Source: Escallonia rubra
Lineage: Eukaryota > Streptophyta > Magnoliopsida > Escalloniales > Escalloniaceae
DNA: 64,000 nt
NCBI GenBank assembly: GCA_033065855.1
Contig: JAVXUO010003001.1
Span: 186,001 to 250,000 of the forward strand
Direction of reading: 5' to 3'
Part shown: one piece after another, positions 14,098 through 27,297 of the stretch
How positions within the stretch are numbered: position 1 is the first letter of the stretch
Layout: each line of letters begins with the position of its first letter
The notes under the pieces: model-generated
Seen by the model: the letters and a program-made list of their open reading frames with translations, nothing else
Databases searched by the model: none
What the model was told of the DNA's origin: nothing
Made by a program: the position numbers and the translations under genes

Positions 14098-17000
14098 ATG
14101 GCAAACCCAAAGTGTTACTTTGATATCAGCATTGGCGGGGAGCTCGAGGGCAGGATCGTAATTGAGCTCTACAAGGACGTTGTTCCGAAAACCGCGGAGA
14201 ATTTTAGGGCTCTTTGTACCGGAGAGAAGGGGATTGGCCCTAACACCGGCGTGCCGCTCCATTTTAAGGTTCTTCTTATTTGTGTGTGGGTTGTGAACTT
14301 AGTAGCTGTGTGAATGTATGGTTTGGTTTATATATGTCTGTATTTGCTTCGTTTTTGTGTATAATCGGTGGTTTTGATAAATCGAGCGTATAATTTGATT
14401 GAAGTCGGAGACTGAGTATCAGACTAATGATTGGCTGCATACATGTGATGTATTTAACGTCTTCGCTTGTAGATTTTGCGAAAAGAATAATGATTTTGAA
14501 GTAATGAATACTAGTTTTAATCTCCTAAAGTATCTTTTGGCTCGGACACGAATTGTTTTTCTGGTTTGCAAGTTTCTGAATGCATAAGTAACTATATCGT
14601 GCGACATGTAGATGTTCTGTACATGGATGAGAGACTGCGACAAAAACCCCTACTTCGTGTTACAAAACAGCACGGGGTTTGTATATTTTTGTGGACCTGA
14701 TTTTTGTGTTGTGTTCTATGATGTATTATAGAGAGGGCTCACAAGTATTGTGCACAATCGTTGATGGTGAAGGTGTTGATGTTATGATTGGGACTTGCTT
14801 AGCTTTTAATAACACATAAACCCTTTTTCTAGGTAGCATAAACGATTCTGCCTCTATACCACGTTATTCTCCCTGTTACAGAAAATTAAGCAAAACCATA
14901 AAGAGTGAGACTCCCAATGGAGGGGTTCCAACTCTCAGTCCGGCATATTTCGTCGTAGGATCAGATTAATTGGGAAAATTCCTTGGAAATGCATATTCTT
15001 AATCAACCACCAAAAGCCTTCTCCTCAGGGAAAAAGAATAAAGACTGATCAAACAACAAGAAGCAGGAGTGCGACAGCAAATGGTACGTCGTTATAGCAG
15101 AGTCAAAGTGATCCCTGTGGATTTCAGCAACATGTGTTGTCGGCTTTCCACAACTTCTTCATCAACTCCAACGAATAAGACCTTTCAAACATTTTGAATC
15201 AAATTAATCACATTCAGAATCTGTCATGAATTGTTGGGCAGTCCAGGCAAGCAGCATTCTGAAACCAATACAGCGTCCAAATAAATTAACCGGTTTATGA
15301 ATTCAAGTCTAAAAGATGATTGGTACATGGACACCACTGTTGCTATTACTATCAATTGTTTCATTTCTACCCTCTTCATCCAAGAGGGCGGTGTTAACTG
15401 GTGATAGTTGAGGATGTGTAGGAAGATTTAAATTAATTAGTGCTTCATATATTCTTCTGCACCGTCCGGATTTAAGTTTCTTTGAACATGGTTCTACACC
15501 TCTTAGGCATTTGTCTGTTGTGCCCTGCTTGCTTTTGGTCGATTGCTAAAGTAGTAGGCAAAACATTAAAGCTGGTGCACATAAAGCGAAAGGAACTAGA
15601 GATTTATTGAGGAGAGTTGAAGCACTACTCTTGGTGTGCTGGGAATTGGTGAATGATCTTGTAATATCTACTCAGTGCTTTTTGACTGCTTTTGGTAGTG
15701 ATAGTTGATTGTTTAGGGGCACTTTTGTTACTAATGATTTGCTTAAAATGCAAAGTATAACGAATATGTGGTGTGCTTATGATGTGTCAAGGCATGTATC
15801 TTCCTCTGCTTCTTTTCATAACTGTCCGGTGAAATTTCTTGCTGATGCTCCCCATGCTTTCGTTTGTTTGGTAGAATTCCCTGCATGAGGGCGAATTGCC
15901 GAATTCATCTCTTTATGCTGTCCGACGTCTTTGGGGTGTGGGTTGTGGGGGGATTTAGAGGGGGAGCAGAGTTTCTACGGATTGGGTCCTTCCTGTTTCC
16001 CTTCCCATGCATATGATCATTTTTCTTTGAATAAGTAAGTGTGCATATGGGAGGGAGATCAATAGTTTCTGCATGTCTTCAGTGTCTTGTATTTCTAGTT
16101 TCTCGGTGGTACCAATTTGATATGGCCCTAAATGTGCGAGGATAATAATTTTGGGCCGGCTTATTACTCTTGGCGGTTTATTTAACTTTTTGCGCCCTTT
16201 TAAAATATGGACCTTGTAAAATATGATGGACTTTTTAGGCCAATTTTATGTCTCATCCAAATGATATATGTCAAACGAGTTGAAAACAAAATATGTAGTT
16301 TTCAACAGAGATTATGACCCACATTTTATGTCATATCCTTATTTATTGAGAAAAAATTCCATCCAATTTCGTCATGTAAGTCTTATATGTCAAATAGTTG
16401 CATATCTCTTTTAACTTGTATACAGTGGTCAGTTTGGGTCTGTTCATCTAGATTTGGAAGCAATACAGCTGGATACTTATTCTGCAACAGATTGGGGTCG
16501 GTCGTTGCTGATCCGTGTGGGGTTAATATGCTAATATGATCCTACATGCCCTATTAGCAGCTAGTTTTGATGTAAAACTACCCCAACCTTATGTGTCAAC
16601 ATTTCTCAAACATGCAATTACTTTGTATGTAAGTGGAAACGAATACTGAAGTTGCCGTATCCTGTCTCGATAATCTTTTCTCATGTTTTTAAATCTCTTT
16701 TTCAAAGTAAATTGCCCTCCTGGTGATGCTTTCTTTCTTTGCTCAAAGTTAATATTTTCCATTTGAGACAACATTTCTATACTTTCAGAGGGTAAAGTTC
16801 ACCCTGCATGAGTTCTCATATAGAAGATAACGTAATTCATTACTACTACGCAATTCTGCTTCTGTTTTGGTTATTTTTAGAGGTCCATTGAGTTTTTATG
16901 TTTATTAGTTCGCCTGGACCGTGTGTCTAAACGTTGCCTTGATAGCCATTTATCTCGTTCTAAGCTATATTATAACTGTCTCGATTGGTTTAATGACACT

Positions 17001-20000
17001 GGATATCTACATGTTCCCTTGCAGCCTTCTTTTTTGGAATCGGAGCAAATTTTCTTCTTTTTAATTCTTCATTCCTTTAGTAAGGAAAAACAGGTTGTAG
17101 CGTTAAAGCTGCATTTATGCTGTTGGAATTTTTTGGCCATTTTAGAGACTACAAATGAGTTTTAATGCTTTCTCGTATTTCTATTTGTTGGTTTTGTTTT
17201 CATTAACTATCATGGTCTGAATATGTTTTTTTCTAGAACTTGCCAGATTGCGTCCTCACTGAAATAAATACAAAATCGAAAAAAAGTTTGTCATGGACAG
17301 TTTTGTTTTTATGTGTTCTTTCTTTTGCTTATCTTTTTTCCCTTAATCTTATCGGTGGCAGGGCTCCTGTTTTCATCGCGTTATTAAAGGGTTCATGATA
17401 CAAGGTGGTGATATATCTGCTCGCAATGGCACTGGTGGAGAATCCATTTATGGCTTGAAATTTGAAGATGAAAATTTTGAGTTAAAACATGAAAGGAAAG
17501 GAATGTTGTCGATGGCTAATTCTGGTCCCAATACCAATGGTTCTCAATTCTTTATGACAACTACTCGGACTTCCCATTTAGATGGAAAGCATGTTGTATT
17601 TGGCAAGGTAATCAAAGGAATGGGGGTGGTTCGTTCAATTGAGCATGTTACTATAGGAGAGAGTGATTACCCTTCTCTTGACATAATAGTAGAGGATTGT
17701 GGAGAAATTCTGGAGGGAGCAGATGATGGGATTTCCAACTTCTTTAAAGATGGTGACACTTATCCCGATTGGCCAGCTGACCTTGATGTTCACCCGGATG
17801 AACTTTCTTGGTGGATGAGTGTTGTAAACTCTATTAAAGGTTTTGGAAATGAGCATTTCAAGGTAGCATCTGTATAAAGATGGTTTCTTACTTGTACTCA
17901 TTTAAGTCTGACAATTTTCCTTCTGTTGGGAATTGATTTTCATGTGATCAGTGGCTTTTCTCGTTGTTTTGAATGCAGAAGCAAGACTATAAGATGGCTC
18001 TTAGAAAGTATCGCAAAGCTCTCCGCTACTTGGATGTGTGCTGGGAGAAGGAAGACATTGATGAAGGTGAACAATTTGATTTGCCATTTGTAGCTACAAG
18101 AAGTAATGTTGGTCAATCCCTTGTGTTAGCTCTTCTAACGGCATTTCACTTTTGGTTATACAGGGAGAAGCCAATCTCTAAGAATGACAAAGTCTCAGAT
18201 TTTCACAAACAGTTCTGTAAGTTCCCTTACATCTTATCTCTAACATAATTTTTTGGTTGTTAATCAAATGTTTTGTAATGTATCTGTAATTTGAGCAATT
18301 CTTTGTGTTTCATTCTCCATATGTCGGACAAATTTGATAGTTAAGAGGCACGGTTTTGCCACCACTCCAGAGCCCCTAAAAAATCTTAAAAAGATTACTA
18401 GAAACTGTAACAACACGACTGATCAATAGACACATTCAATCATTTGAGGATAATGGTCATCGGTTGTGTAATCTACTCCATTTTTCTATCTCCACTCACA
18501 TTCTTTTTCTTTTCTTTCTTTCATAAATTACGTTTTCTTAAACAAAACATATACTACGTATATTTCCAAGACAGCAAAATACGCAATTAGATGGCATTGA
18601 CTACATTGATTTGGTTAGACAGTGGGAAAAGATAAAATGTCAACTTGTTCTGGTAGGACATATATTATTTCCGATTAGTTAGGATGTGCCATTAGTAGTT
18701 GCAAGGGATGGTAACATCTGTTTGCAATAGTTACTGGGAGGGGCATTGATGAATTTTGTTCGCAATACGTGTTTGAATTCTTTGTTTCGCGTGCGTTTCG
18801 ACACATGTTAGCATAACCCCATCAAAAGTAACAGCTTACTTCATCCGTCCCAAAATGGATACCTGGAGAAATGGTCAATGCCTTGATCATGCACAACACA
18901 TTATACTCTCTTGGTGGATGAGAAGTCTAATCTTTCTACTGGGTTAACGTATCTATATGTTTATGTCAAATGACGTGTAACATGCTCGCTTTAGGCCTGC
19001 AAGTTGAAATTAGGAGATCTAAAAGGAGCATTATTGGATGCGGATTTTGCAATTCGTGATGCCGAAGATAATGCGAAAGCGTTGTTCCGCCAAGGCCAGG
19101 TTGGTGACGTAACTTTATATGAACGTATTACTAATTTCTTGCTTTGAACTTTTTGGAGCCATACACACTTCTATTACTTGTAACCTGCAGTACTTGAATT
19201 ATTTGCTTCTATCTGATTTAATATCTCTGTGAAGTATGTTGAACCTATTCTCTCCACTGCCGCCCTCAAACATACCAATAGATAAAGAATCAGCCTTAGA
19301 CTCAAAAGTAAAGTCATGCAGTCTTTTAGTTTTTTGCTTTTGAGTTTCGCAGTTAACTCTTTTGCTACTTCTGGCCCATCGACATGTCAATAAATCATTT
19401 TTTCTTATTGGGGAACCAAAAGCCTATGTTGAATCTGTTGTAAACTATCTCAAGTGATTCATCATCTTCACCTAAGTTGGTGCCAGTCCTATCTTCTTGC
19501 AACTTGGCAATTTCGTATTCTGTCCATATTAATGTGGTCAAACCACTTTTTTTTACATGTATATCCTACAACTATTTACAACACACTTCTTCTTCTTCTT
19601 AATTTTTTTTTTTTTTGGCTTTTGATAAGTAATATTAACTGTACGAGATCACCAGAGGAGGCCTCTTTCCCTATGTCCTTATCTGCCCCCTAATTGATTG
19701 GCCCCTGAATGAGATTTAGATGACTCGGAAGCTATGTTACATGGACTTTTCAAAATGCGTGAAGTACCCGTGTTGGACACTCGACACTTGGACATGGGTA
19801 TGGGATATGTGTCCGACACATCTCATAGCATATGCCACTGAGAACGTTATCTTAAAGTGTTCTTTTAATTCCTTATTGCGTAGAGATGAGATAGGATTTC
19901 TATTAAAACAATGTGGGTTACTGAAGACACCATTTTACCTAAGGAATAACTACAAAATGGTAATAAATAGCAATGTCTTGCCGTGTCCCCGTGTCTTGGG

Positions 20001-22193
20001 TTTTGAAAATTTGACGAATCCGACACTTGGACACGTATCCGACTCGGACACTTGAACCGAGTCCATGTAACATAGCTCGGAAGATTACCTGGCAAAGAAT
20101 AGAACTTTACGAAATAAGCAAATATCATTTCTTTCTTTTCTCTCCAGTCTTTCTCTCGGGCAAAACTCAACGGCCAACTTTACCGACCACTTCCACCGCC
20201 AGCTTCACCCTCAAACAGCCCTTGAACCCAGTCGTGTGTATATATGCAAATATACGTGTGCGTGTGGATTCCTTCCAAGGTTCCCAAGTACTAAATCTTT
20301 ATCCCGAATACCTATTTCCAGATCTGTCCACAAATGAACCCTTATTTTGATTTTTCACTGATGAAAAGTACCACCGTTTCCAGATTGATGAAGTCAGAGA
20401 ATTGTCCCTTTTCAAAGCATCTTAAATATAATGTTTCCAAATTCCTTTGAATAAGAATAACTAAAATGTCCTCACTCAAAGGCTCAAAGCAATTTAAGGG
20501 AATAAAAACAATACAACTGAGTAGAGGGTGGTATCTCTCTAAGAAGCTTATCTGTTTTGGTCTTATTGTTGCCGTAGTGTTATTCCTAGTAAATTTACAT
20601 TTAGCTTGATCTTAAGCTAGTGGAGAGTCAACATGCTGCCTCCAAATAATGCATAAATTTTTTCTCCTCATTCTATGTAAGAAGATATTAGTGCTTGTGC
20701 TTTTCTTGGTCTTCATACCTATTTGAACCAGAAAAATCACTGTTACTTGCAGATGCAAACTTTCAACTTCGTTTAGTTTTTTTTTTGAAGTTGGTAGGAA
20801 TGTGTACTAACTGTATTCTTGTTTATTCATCAGGCATACATGGCACTTAATGACATAGATGCTGCAGTCGAAAGCTTCAAGAAGGCATTGGTGTTGGAAC
20901 CGAATGATGGTCAGTTAATTTGTTGGCATTCTTTTTTGATAAATGAAGTACAGAGTTAATGCATTGGCTACAAGTTTCATACTTGCATTATGAAGGAACA
21001 ATGGAAGCTGAACAATACAATTGCTGGTCCCGTTATCCATTATTTAAGGAAAAAAGTTGGTTTCGATGGCTGGTGGAAGGTGTTGGGGTATATTGCATGC
21101 CCTTCGTTGGGCTTGCATGGTCCAAGTTTTGGATTGCCTTGCTACATTGGATATGTAGTTTAAGCAATTTTCCCAGAGTGTTTGTAATTGTAGTTGACAG
21201 CAGATTTTGGCGTTGGAAGGCTTAGTTGAGTCATAGCTGAGACTTTATGCTGGGTTGTATGTAATGTCTTGTGTGCAGGCCATTCCCCCATCCACCTATT
21301 TTCCAGCAAAAGCCAAAAAGGAGAAGGGAAGACAGAATTAGTATTTATTTAGCCTGTTCCTATTGGACAATAAGAGTGTTTTTGGATGAAGAGCTTCAAA
21401 TTAACCAGAATTTAAAAACCCTTCATTTTCAAATCTGTGACTTTCAAATTCTAGTGTTTGGATAATGTTTTTGATGATTTGGGTACTTTGGACTCCTTGT
21501 AGTATGACATAAGTGACTATTCTTTTTATTTATTCACACGCTATTACTAGTATATAGCGACATAATTCTTTCTCAGTTATATGTAAACATGATGAAAATT
21601 AGGTTCACACTGAGATTTTGGTGGGGCTGGGGGGTTATGGTCCATGAGAAAGTGGTATTAGGTTGCACCAAAAAGAAAAAAAAGTAATTGTGGTATTAGG
21701 CCTGATTTATTCATCCCATGATTTTAAGCTTAAAAGTCTCTTATGTCATTAACTCGGAATTTGACAAAAAGCTAATCTAGACTAGTTATTTCGCCTATGG
21801 ATTTGAGACCCTCAAATCCCTTCTTCAGATCCCCGCCAAGAATTTTTGCAAATCCTCTTTTGTGCTATGCAAACAATGGATATAATTCAATGAGTTTTCA
21901 AATACCCAGTCAAAGTGAAATTCCCAGTTGAAAAAATCCTCCATCCTCAATGTTGAGCCAACGCAATATGCTTTTTGTTGGTCAGGTGGTATAAAGAAGG
22001 AGCTTGCTGCTGCAAAGAAGAAGGTCAGTGACTTTTGCATGATGTGGTTCTTGAATAAACCAAGACATTTTTTCATCCTTCTTTTTGGAATTATACCTCT
22101 AAAGAATGTGGTTTTCAAGAAGTTATAATTTGCGTGCAGATTGCTGATAGACGTGATCAGGAGAAAAAGGCTTACTCAAGAATGTTCCTGTAG
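14098..22193 (+). CDS. CYP40: Cyclophilin 40 peptidyl-prolyl isomerase / Hsp90 co-chaperone (361 aa, 8 exons... see exon list)
   Basis: CYP40 (Arabidopsis SQUINT) is a cytosolic Hsp90 co-chaperone that promotes AGO1 and microRNA function and phase change. Coding exons: 14098-14268, 17362-17862, 17979-18066, 18164-18216, 18995-19099, 20834-20909, 21986-22023, 22140-22193. All eight join in frame. The N-terminal cyclophilin domain (about residues 1-175) keeps [13 protein letters not shown] with the catalytic Arg, Phe, Met and Gln, and the plant-type extra loop before it. The usual cyclophilin-A Trp is His in [12 protein letters not shown], as in other CYP40s. Three TPR motifs follow, with the carboxylate-clamp residues in GNEHFKKQDY, IFTNSSACKLK and [13 protein letters not shown] that bind the Hsp90 MEEVD tail. 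The C-terminus ends YSRMFL. Intron 1 is 3.1 kb. Length matches the Arabidopsis protein. No defects seen. Confidence 0.96.
19732..20075. mobile_element. MITE in a CYP40 intron (344 bp)
   Basis: Inverted ends CTATGTTACATGGACT and AGTCCATGTAACATAG are flanked by an 8-bp target duplication CTCGGAAG (19724-19731, 20076-20083). The next inner region also pairs (GTGTTGGACACTCG / CGACTCGGACACTTG words). It has no coding capacity. The 8-bp duplication suggests mobilisation by hAT-class transposase, though the terminal bases are not the classic hAT ones. It lies well inside intron 5. Confidence 0.8.
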
Positions 22194-22761
22194 AGTTTAG
22201 GCAGTCATGGTATGCAGATATCTTTCTATGGGAAGTTTCTATTGAGTCATCCATTTTGTTGTCTTGAATGTGGCCGCTTATTGATTTAATGGATTTATTT
22301 TCAGACTTCATGTACACATGCTAGGATATATAGACATGAGTTCAAGCTTACCACATCTGCAGACATTGCTCATCAATGCAAAGCATCAGGTACTTATTTG
22401 GTGCCACTTTCTCTGTATATTTGGTCTATATAATGGTAGATGTACCACAATTGATTAAGCTCAAAATCTTTAATAAAAGTTAAAAATAACAATTCGATTA
22501 TTTGTTAGTCCAAATGCCAGCAACTAAATGTGCTTCTATAGCAGGAATGCCTTGATTTCCAGTCTGCACTCAATTTCCTCACATGGGTTTATATTTTCAG
22601 GATATGCTGCTGAGCAAAGAAAGAGATCATTTTGAGGCACCAACAATAGTAAATCAAAGCTTGATGCACCAAGTTTTGTTCTAAACAATTTTGTTGATGT
22701 TAAGCTAGGGTTGTAGCACTTCATTGCAGGCTGAAAACTTAATTGCTACTTGATGAATACA
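22194..22761. other. Region between convergent CYP40 and coiled-coil gene
   Basis: It holds the CYP40 3' UTR and the 3' UTR of the minus-strand gene. An intron-like tract may exist after the CYP40 stop (downstream sequence has several GT/AG candidates), but nothing else is supported. Confidence 0.4.
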
Positions 22762-23709
22762 TTATTGGAACATTTTTGCTACATTTCGGACAAGGCAACT
22801 TTTTATTTGAACACAAATGGATGTTTCCTTCTTCTTGACTACTTTTCTGTTCTTTCTACTTTTTGGTATTTTTGATGTTCGCTGTCGATTCCTATGACTG
22901 GCCGGAAGGATTGGTTTGGCTGGAGCCGTAGGAAAAGCACTGTGTCTACTATTGACTTGGTCTCCCACCATGATTCTTGAATCTTCTTCTGCGTTGCGTG
23001 CAATGTTTCTATGGCCATGTACTTTGTTGTTGATTTTCTTTCTCCTTGATCTGTCTTCGCTGAATTCTTCTTTCAATCTTCTTAAAGCTGAGTGCCGGCT
23101 TTTCTCGACCACATGTCTTTGTTCTGCAGATACTGAAACCCGCCAATCTGCAAGAGAAGTCTCTTCTCTAGCCCTTCTTGTTAATGTGTAATATTCTTCA
23201 TGAGTGAGTTGGACTGTGGTATTATCCACCTGCGAACTTTTGATATGCAGAAGTGCTTCTGCTGCTGATGCACTTAAAGCCTCTGACTCGGACCGTATTG
23301 CTCTGAGAGTCAGTTGCAATGTCCGAAGAGTCTGCCTCCTCAGCCGTAGGACTTGCTTTAGCTTAGATCTTTCCTGGTGTTCATCATCTCTTACCAGCTT
23401 GAATTGTTCCATCTCTTCACGTAGTTTGAATGAAACCTGACTTAAATCATTGATCAATGTTCTGTCCTTGAGCTCCTCCTCGCTTTTTGATCTGATACAC
23501 GAATTGGTGGCTTCAAGCTGAGATTCCAGCTCCGAGATGACAATTTTTGACATGTTGGATCGGTGCTTTGCATGTCCAAGGCCTGTTTGTAGCTTGTCAA
23601 GCTCATAGAGGAGAGGCCTGGAGTCTAACCATGACTGCAGGGCATCATCTTTGACTTGCTTGAGATCTTCCTTTGTCTTCCGCAATTCTGACATCTTGGC
23701 CTTCAACAT
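22762..23709 (-). CDS. Coiled-coil protein, copy 1 (315 aa or slightly longer)
   Basis: Function unknown. The protein is almost all predicted helix: heptad-rich Lys/Glu/Leu stretches from the start (MSELRKTKEDLKQVKDDA) through QVLRLRRQTLRTLQLTLRAI to ETSLADWRVSVSAEQRHVVE, then a disordered basic tail and a hydrophobic C-terminal helix (ICVQIKSCLVRNVAKMF). This build loosely recalls the plant WEB/PMI (DUF827) chloroplast-movement family, but I cannot confirm that. The frame stays open upstream of the chosen ATG to about 23745, where a CAAAG acceptor could join a further exon, so the N-terminus is uncertain. Paralogues: intact at 49125-50111, dead at 32500-38641. It lies tail-to-tail with CYP40. 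Confidence 0.75.
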   Translation of the reverse strand: MLKAKMSELRKTKEDLKQVKDDALQSWLDSRPLLYELDKLQTGLGHAKHRSNMSKIVISELESQLEATNSCIRSKSEEELKDRTLINDLSQVSFKLREEMEQFKLVRDDEHQERSKLKQVLRLRRQTLRTLQLTLRAIRSESEALSASAAEALLHIKSSQVDNTTVQLTHEEYYTLTRRAREETSLADWRVSVSAEQRHVVEKSRHSALRRLKEEFSEDRSRRKKINNKVHGHRNIARNAEEDSRIMVGDQVNSRHSAFPTAPAKPILPASHRNRQRTSKIPKSRKNRKVVKKKETSICVQIKSCLVRNVAKMFQ

Positions 23710-23745
23710 ATTGCTATAATGTCCTAGTTCACCTGCTAAGCTCTC

Positions 23746-25014
23746 CTTTGTTCATACATTATTACATTATATGACTTCCTTTGCTCCTCTGCGTAGGCGC
23801 TATATTATAGGACTTTTATTGAGGTTTGCTCAGCTCTATGATTTTGGAGTGACCTCTTTGCCGGTTCTTAATGGTACTCATCTGCTTGTTTTCGTAACGT
23901 GGCAGTTTAAGGTTCGGTTGCCAATCTATATCAGGCTCAGTACAATATAGATGTTTTCGTCTTTGATAATGATGTTAAGAACTATATGGATTTGTATTTT
24001 CCATTTTTTTCTAATTCGGTTGTTTTCATAAAGATGTCGCATCTTTGCTGGTTTTGCATGAAGAATAATGATGCCATTCATATGGCTATGTGCAAACTTA
24101 CGTCTGTTGTTTTATTTTTAAATCCGGATATATTAATAAGAGAACGGAGTACAACGCTTTTCACCAAGCATACACAGATAGACAGACAACCGAAAAGAAA
24201 AATGCATATACCAGCTAACTATCCACAAAATTTTCAAGTCCCCTAACTTGCCCTACGGTGGCCGGTACACAAATACCTCTGCTCTAGGTCTTAAAATAGT
24301 TTGGTTCAATGGAGCAGTCCAGTTCATAGACATTGGGAGACAACACCGTCCCACAAAACAAGCTAATCGTCGAGCTTCAATCAAAATCAACAGTATTCAA
24401 CCTGTAAAACAAGTCAAAAAGGGCCAGGAAACTTGTCGTAAAAAGATCATCATTCCATGACAATTGTGTCATCAAAGAAGTATCACTAGTAAATAACGTA
24501 CAACAGACAAATACTGAAGCATTTCAGATTCGGTAGCGCTGATAATGTAGGACTTCTACTATATAGTTTTTGATATCCATTATTATAGTATTGATAAGGT
24601 CAGAGTCTTGCAACTAAAGCAGGTTAGATCACTAACAACTTTTGCATCTTATGCCTGTATAGACATATACCAGGGAAAGGTCACTAATTTTTTGCTGCAA
24701 AGCGATCTACCTCTCCTCTCTTTTTGTTACTTTGTAATATAGCAAGAATTTTAACCTAATATATGTATGTATAATGTACTCCATTTTACATATATAATCA
24801 TGAGCCTACTCTGTAAGGCCGAAATGGCTTGTTCTGAAAACATCTTGTAACCGCTTTTATCTTCAATGCAATTCTCTTTTTTATCTAAAAAAAAAAAAAA
24901 AAGAAGAAAGAATTTGGTGACTGGTATAAAGCATGTCAAGTAATGTCAACAATGGCTGTTTGGCACGTGGTAAGTTATGGACGAAGAAAGGACATGTGAC
25001 TCATTTACACAGGC
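23746..25014. other. Upstream of coiled-coil gene copy 1; no gene seen
   Basis: AT-rich. The first 60 bp may contain 5' sequence of the minus-strand gene. A poly(A)-like run at about 24887-24902 could be the tail of an old retroposon, but I found no matching target duplication. Open frames here are short and featureless. Confidence 0.4.
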
Positions 25015-25959
25015 CATTAAAATTTAACTAACGTGCCATCATTGGAAGATATATATAAATAACGTGGCAAGGGCGTGGTGAAAACTTAGGCAAGAAAGTA
25101 AAATGAGGCATTCCCAACACGTGACAAGGTTAAATCAAATCAAGAAAACTTAACATGAATATGAAAGTAAAAATGCACCTTGCTTGGACACATGACAACT
25201 CCAGAATGGATCAACCTGAGCTAATGATTGAGAGCTCAACTATAAAAGTCATAAATGCTCTGTCATTTAATCCTTTTCAGCACCAAACAAACTGACTCCT
25301 AGTTTTAACTAACACACCTCTGTTACCATAATCAACAAAATTAGGATCAAACTATTATTTAATCCTTTTAATTAACAAGGTATATTTCAATGTTAACATT
25401 TAATAAGAACTGATCTTCATAAACACGATGAAGTTAAACTGTCTATGTTCAATATTTATTACGAATACATACATGATTTGATTAGAAGCACGAGTAGATT
25501 AATCAGGAGAAGCAGTAACTAATATAGCATTGAAAAAGTCCTAAATATTATGCCAAAAGATTTTAGAGGATATTTTTCAAGTCCTTTCATATCTTTTGAA
25601 AAGAAATCAGAAGGCACACTCTCCAACCTCAAATCGTTTACCTATTGAAAATTTTGTTTATACTTTGTTCAGTCAAGACCTAACACCCTTGCGTACCACA
25701 AACAATATAAACACTTCCTAAGAGTATTGCCAGAGCATTTTAACCGCAAACTATTTACACGCTTGTTCTTCTTTACAATAACATTATCTGTAAATTTTGT
25801 TTAAACAATCTCTCTCTCTCTCTCTCTCTCCACATGGCATATGGGAACAAACTATGGGCGGCAAGGAAAAAATAATTGACGAGCTGGAACGGAAACCAAT
25901 GTATCAATCAAGTATAGGAAAAAGGGTAAAGTCTGGGAGTAATAAGTAATAACAATATA

Positions 25960-27297
25960 GGGCTAATTACAATTATGTCCCTAAGGTCAGGGTATAATTA
26001 CATGTAAGGACAATAGTTTGGATAAATTACACTTATGTCCGTTGACCAAATAGAATCTTAAAAACCCTAACGGTTTTAATGAAAAGACTTTATTACCCCT
26101 AAGTTGGAACCTTATTTTTTTTAATGCCATTACTTCATCTTTAAAAAAAAAGAAAAAAGAAAAAGAGAAAGAGATTAATGCCATTACTCCCCACCCCCCC
26201 ATTCCCCAACCCTATTTCTATCACTCCTGCACGAACAGGTCCTCATCGGTGCAGAAGCCACACGCATCCACCGCCGATATACTGCCGGCGGCGTGGGGCG
26301 ATGGAGCTGCCGGGTGCATATTGGGACATCAGAACCATGGAATCATGCACCGTGTGAAACGCCCGTCCCCTCTCCCTCCAAGCCGATGCCACCCCAAGCC
26401 ACCGTGTGTAATCTCCTGCCGGCGTCGAAACCTATCGCCGGTGACGTTGCTCTTCCCCCTCCATCTCTTCTTTCTTCCCCCACAGCAGCCCACTCCCTCA
26501 CCCCACGCTAACAGCTCCATCGCCCTACGCCGTCGGCAGCTCCATCGCCCTGCGCCGATAGCTCAATCGCCTAATCGAATTTCTTGGGTTGGGACCAATC
26601 ATTTGAAACTTAATATACTGATTTTGACGATTGTAAGCATCATTGGGGAGTGAGCAGGTGGTTCAGGTCCATTTTCGGCGACAAGAGGTTGTTGCAATCT
26701 TCGGCCGACCGAGATTCCCGACGGGGTCCTCTCAGGTCCTTCCCCCCGCCCTAACATTGATGATAGAATCTTCGGCAATGAGATACTGTGTTGAATGCTT
26801 TAGGGTTTCAGATTAGAAAAAGTAGCGATGCATCTGATGGTCCATATACAACATTGATAGTCAATCCGCCGGCGTGGGGTTTTGAAACCCTAATTTGCAA
26901 ATTAGGGTTTTGAAGCCCTAATTTGCAAATTAGGGTTTTGAAACCCTAATTGGCAGATTGAGACCCTTTGAGAAATTACAGATTGAGAATAGACTGCAAA
27001 GATAGAGAACAAATTAATTTTAGGGTTTTAAAACCCTAATGTTTAAATTAAGGCTTAAAATCTAAATTTAAAATTTTAAAAAATATTCCGTATATACAGT
27101 ACAAGGGGTAGTATCGTCATTTTAAAAATACGCATTGCTGACATCATGAAAAAAATATAATTTTTGGACGGAATCCTGACGGATGGACACGGCTAATACA
27201 TTTTAAAAGTATTTGATCACGGAATGTTACATTTTAAAACTCAGTGTTCTTGACTGTAATTACACCATAACCTCAGGAATAATGATGTAATTAGCCC
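25960..27297 (+). mobile_element. Non-autonomous Mutator-like element, copy 1 (1338 bp)
   Basis: Long inverted ends begin GGGCTAATTACA and end TGTAATTAGCCC, with a perfect 9-bp target duplication AACAATATA (25951-25959, 27298-27306), diagnostic of the Mutator superfamily. Paralogous block copies show the empty site. It has subterminal CTAACGGTTTTAATGAAAAG and a GC-rich stretch (about 26240-26580) with open frames but no recognised protein. AGGGTTTTGAAACCCTAAT inverted words lie at about 26880-26950. The same family, in the opposite orientation, is at 60762-61914. The GC-rich core could be captured host DNA (Pack-MULE style); unproven. Confidence 0.9.

Noticed and set aside
22123-22724. Further exon after the CYP40 stop
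   Set aside because: The CYP40 frame ends cleanly with the family-typical YSRMFL, so later open stretches are 3' UTR.
26249-26653. 134-codon open frame
   Set aside because: GC-rich core of the Mutator-like element, Pro/His/Ser-rich without a domain. Left as possible captured DNA only.
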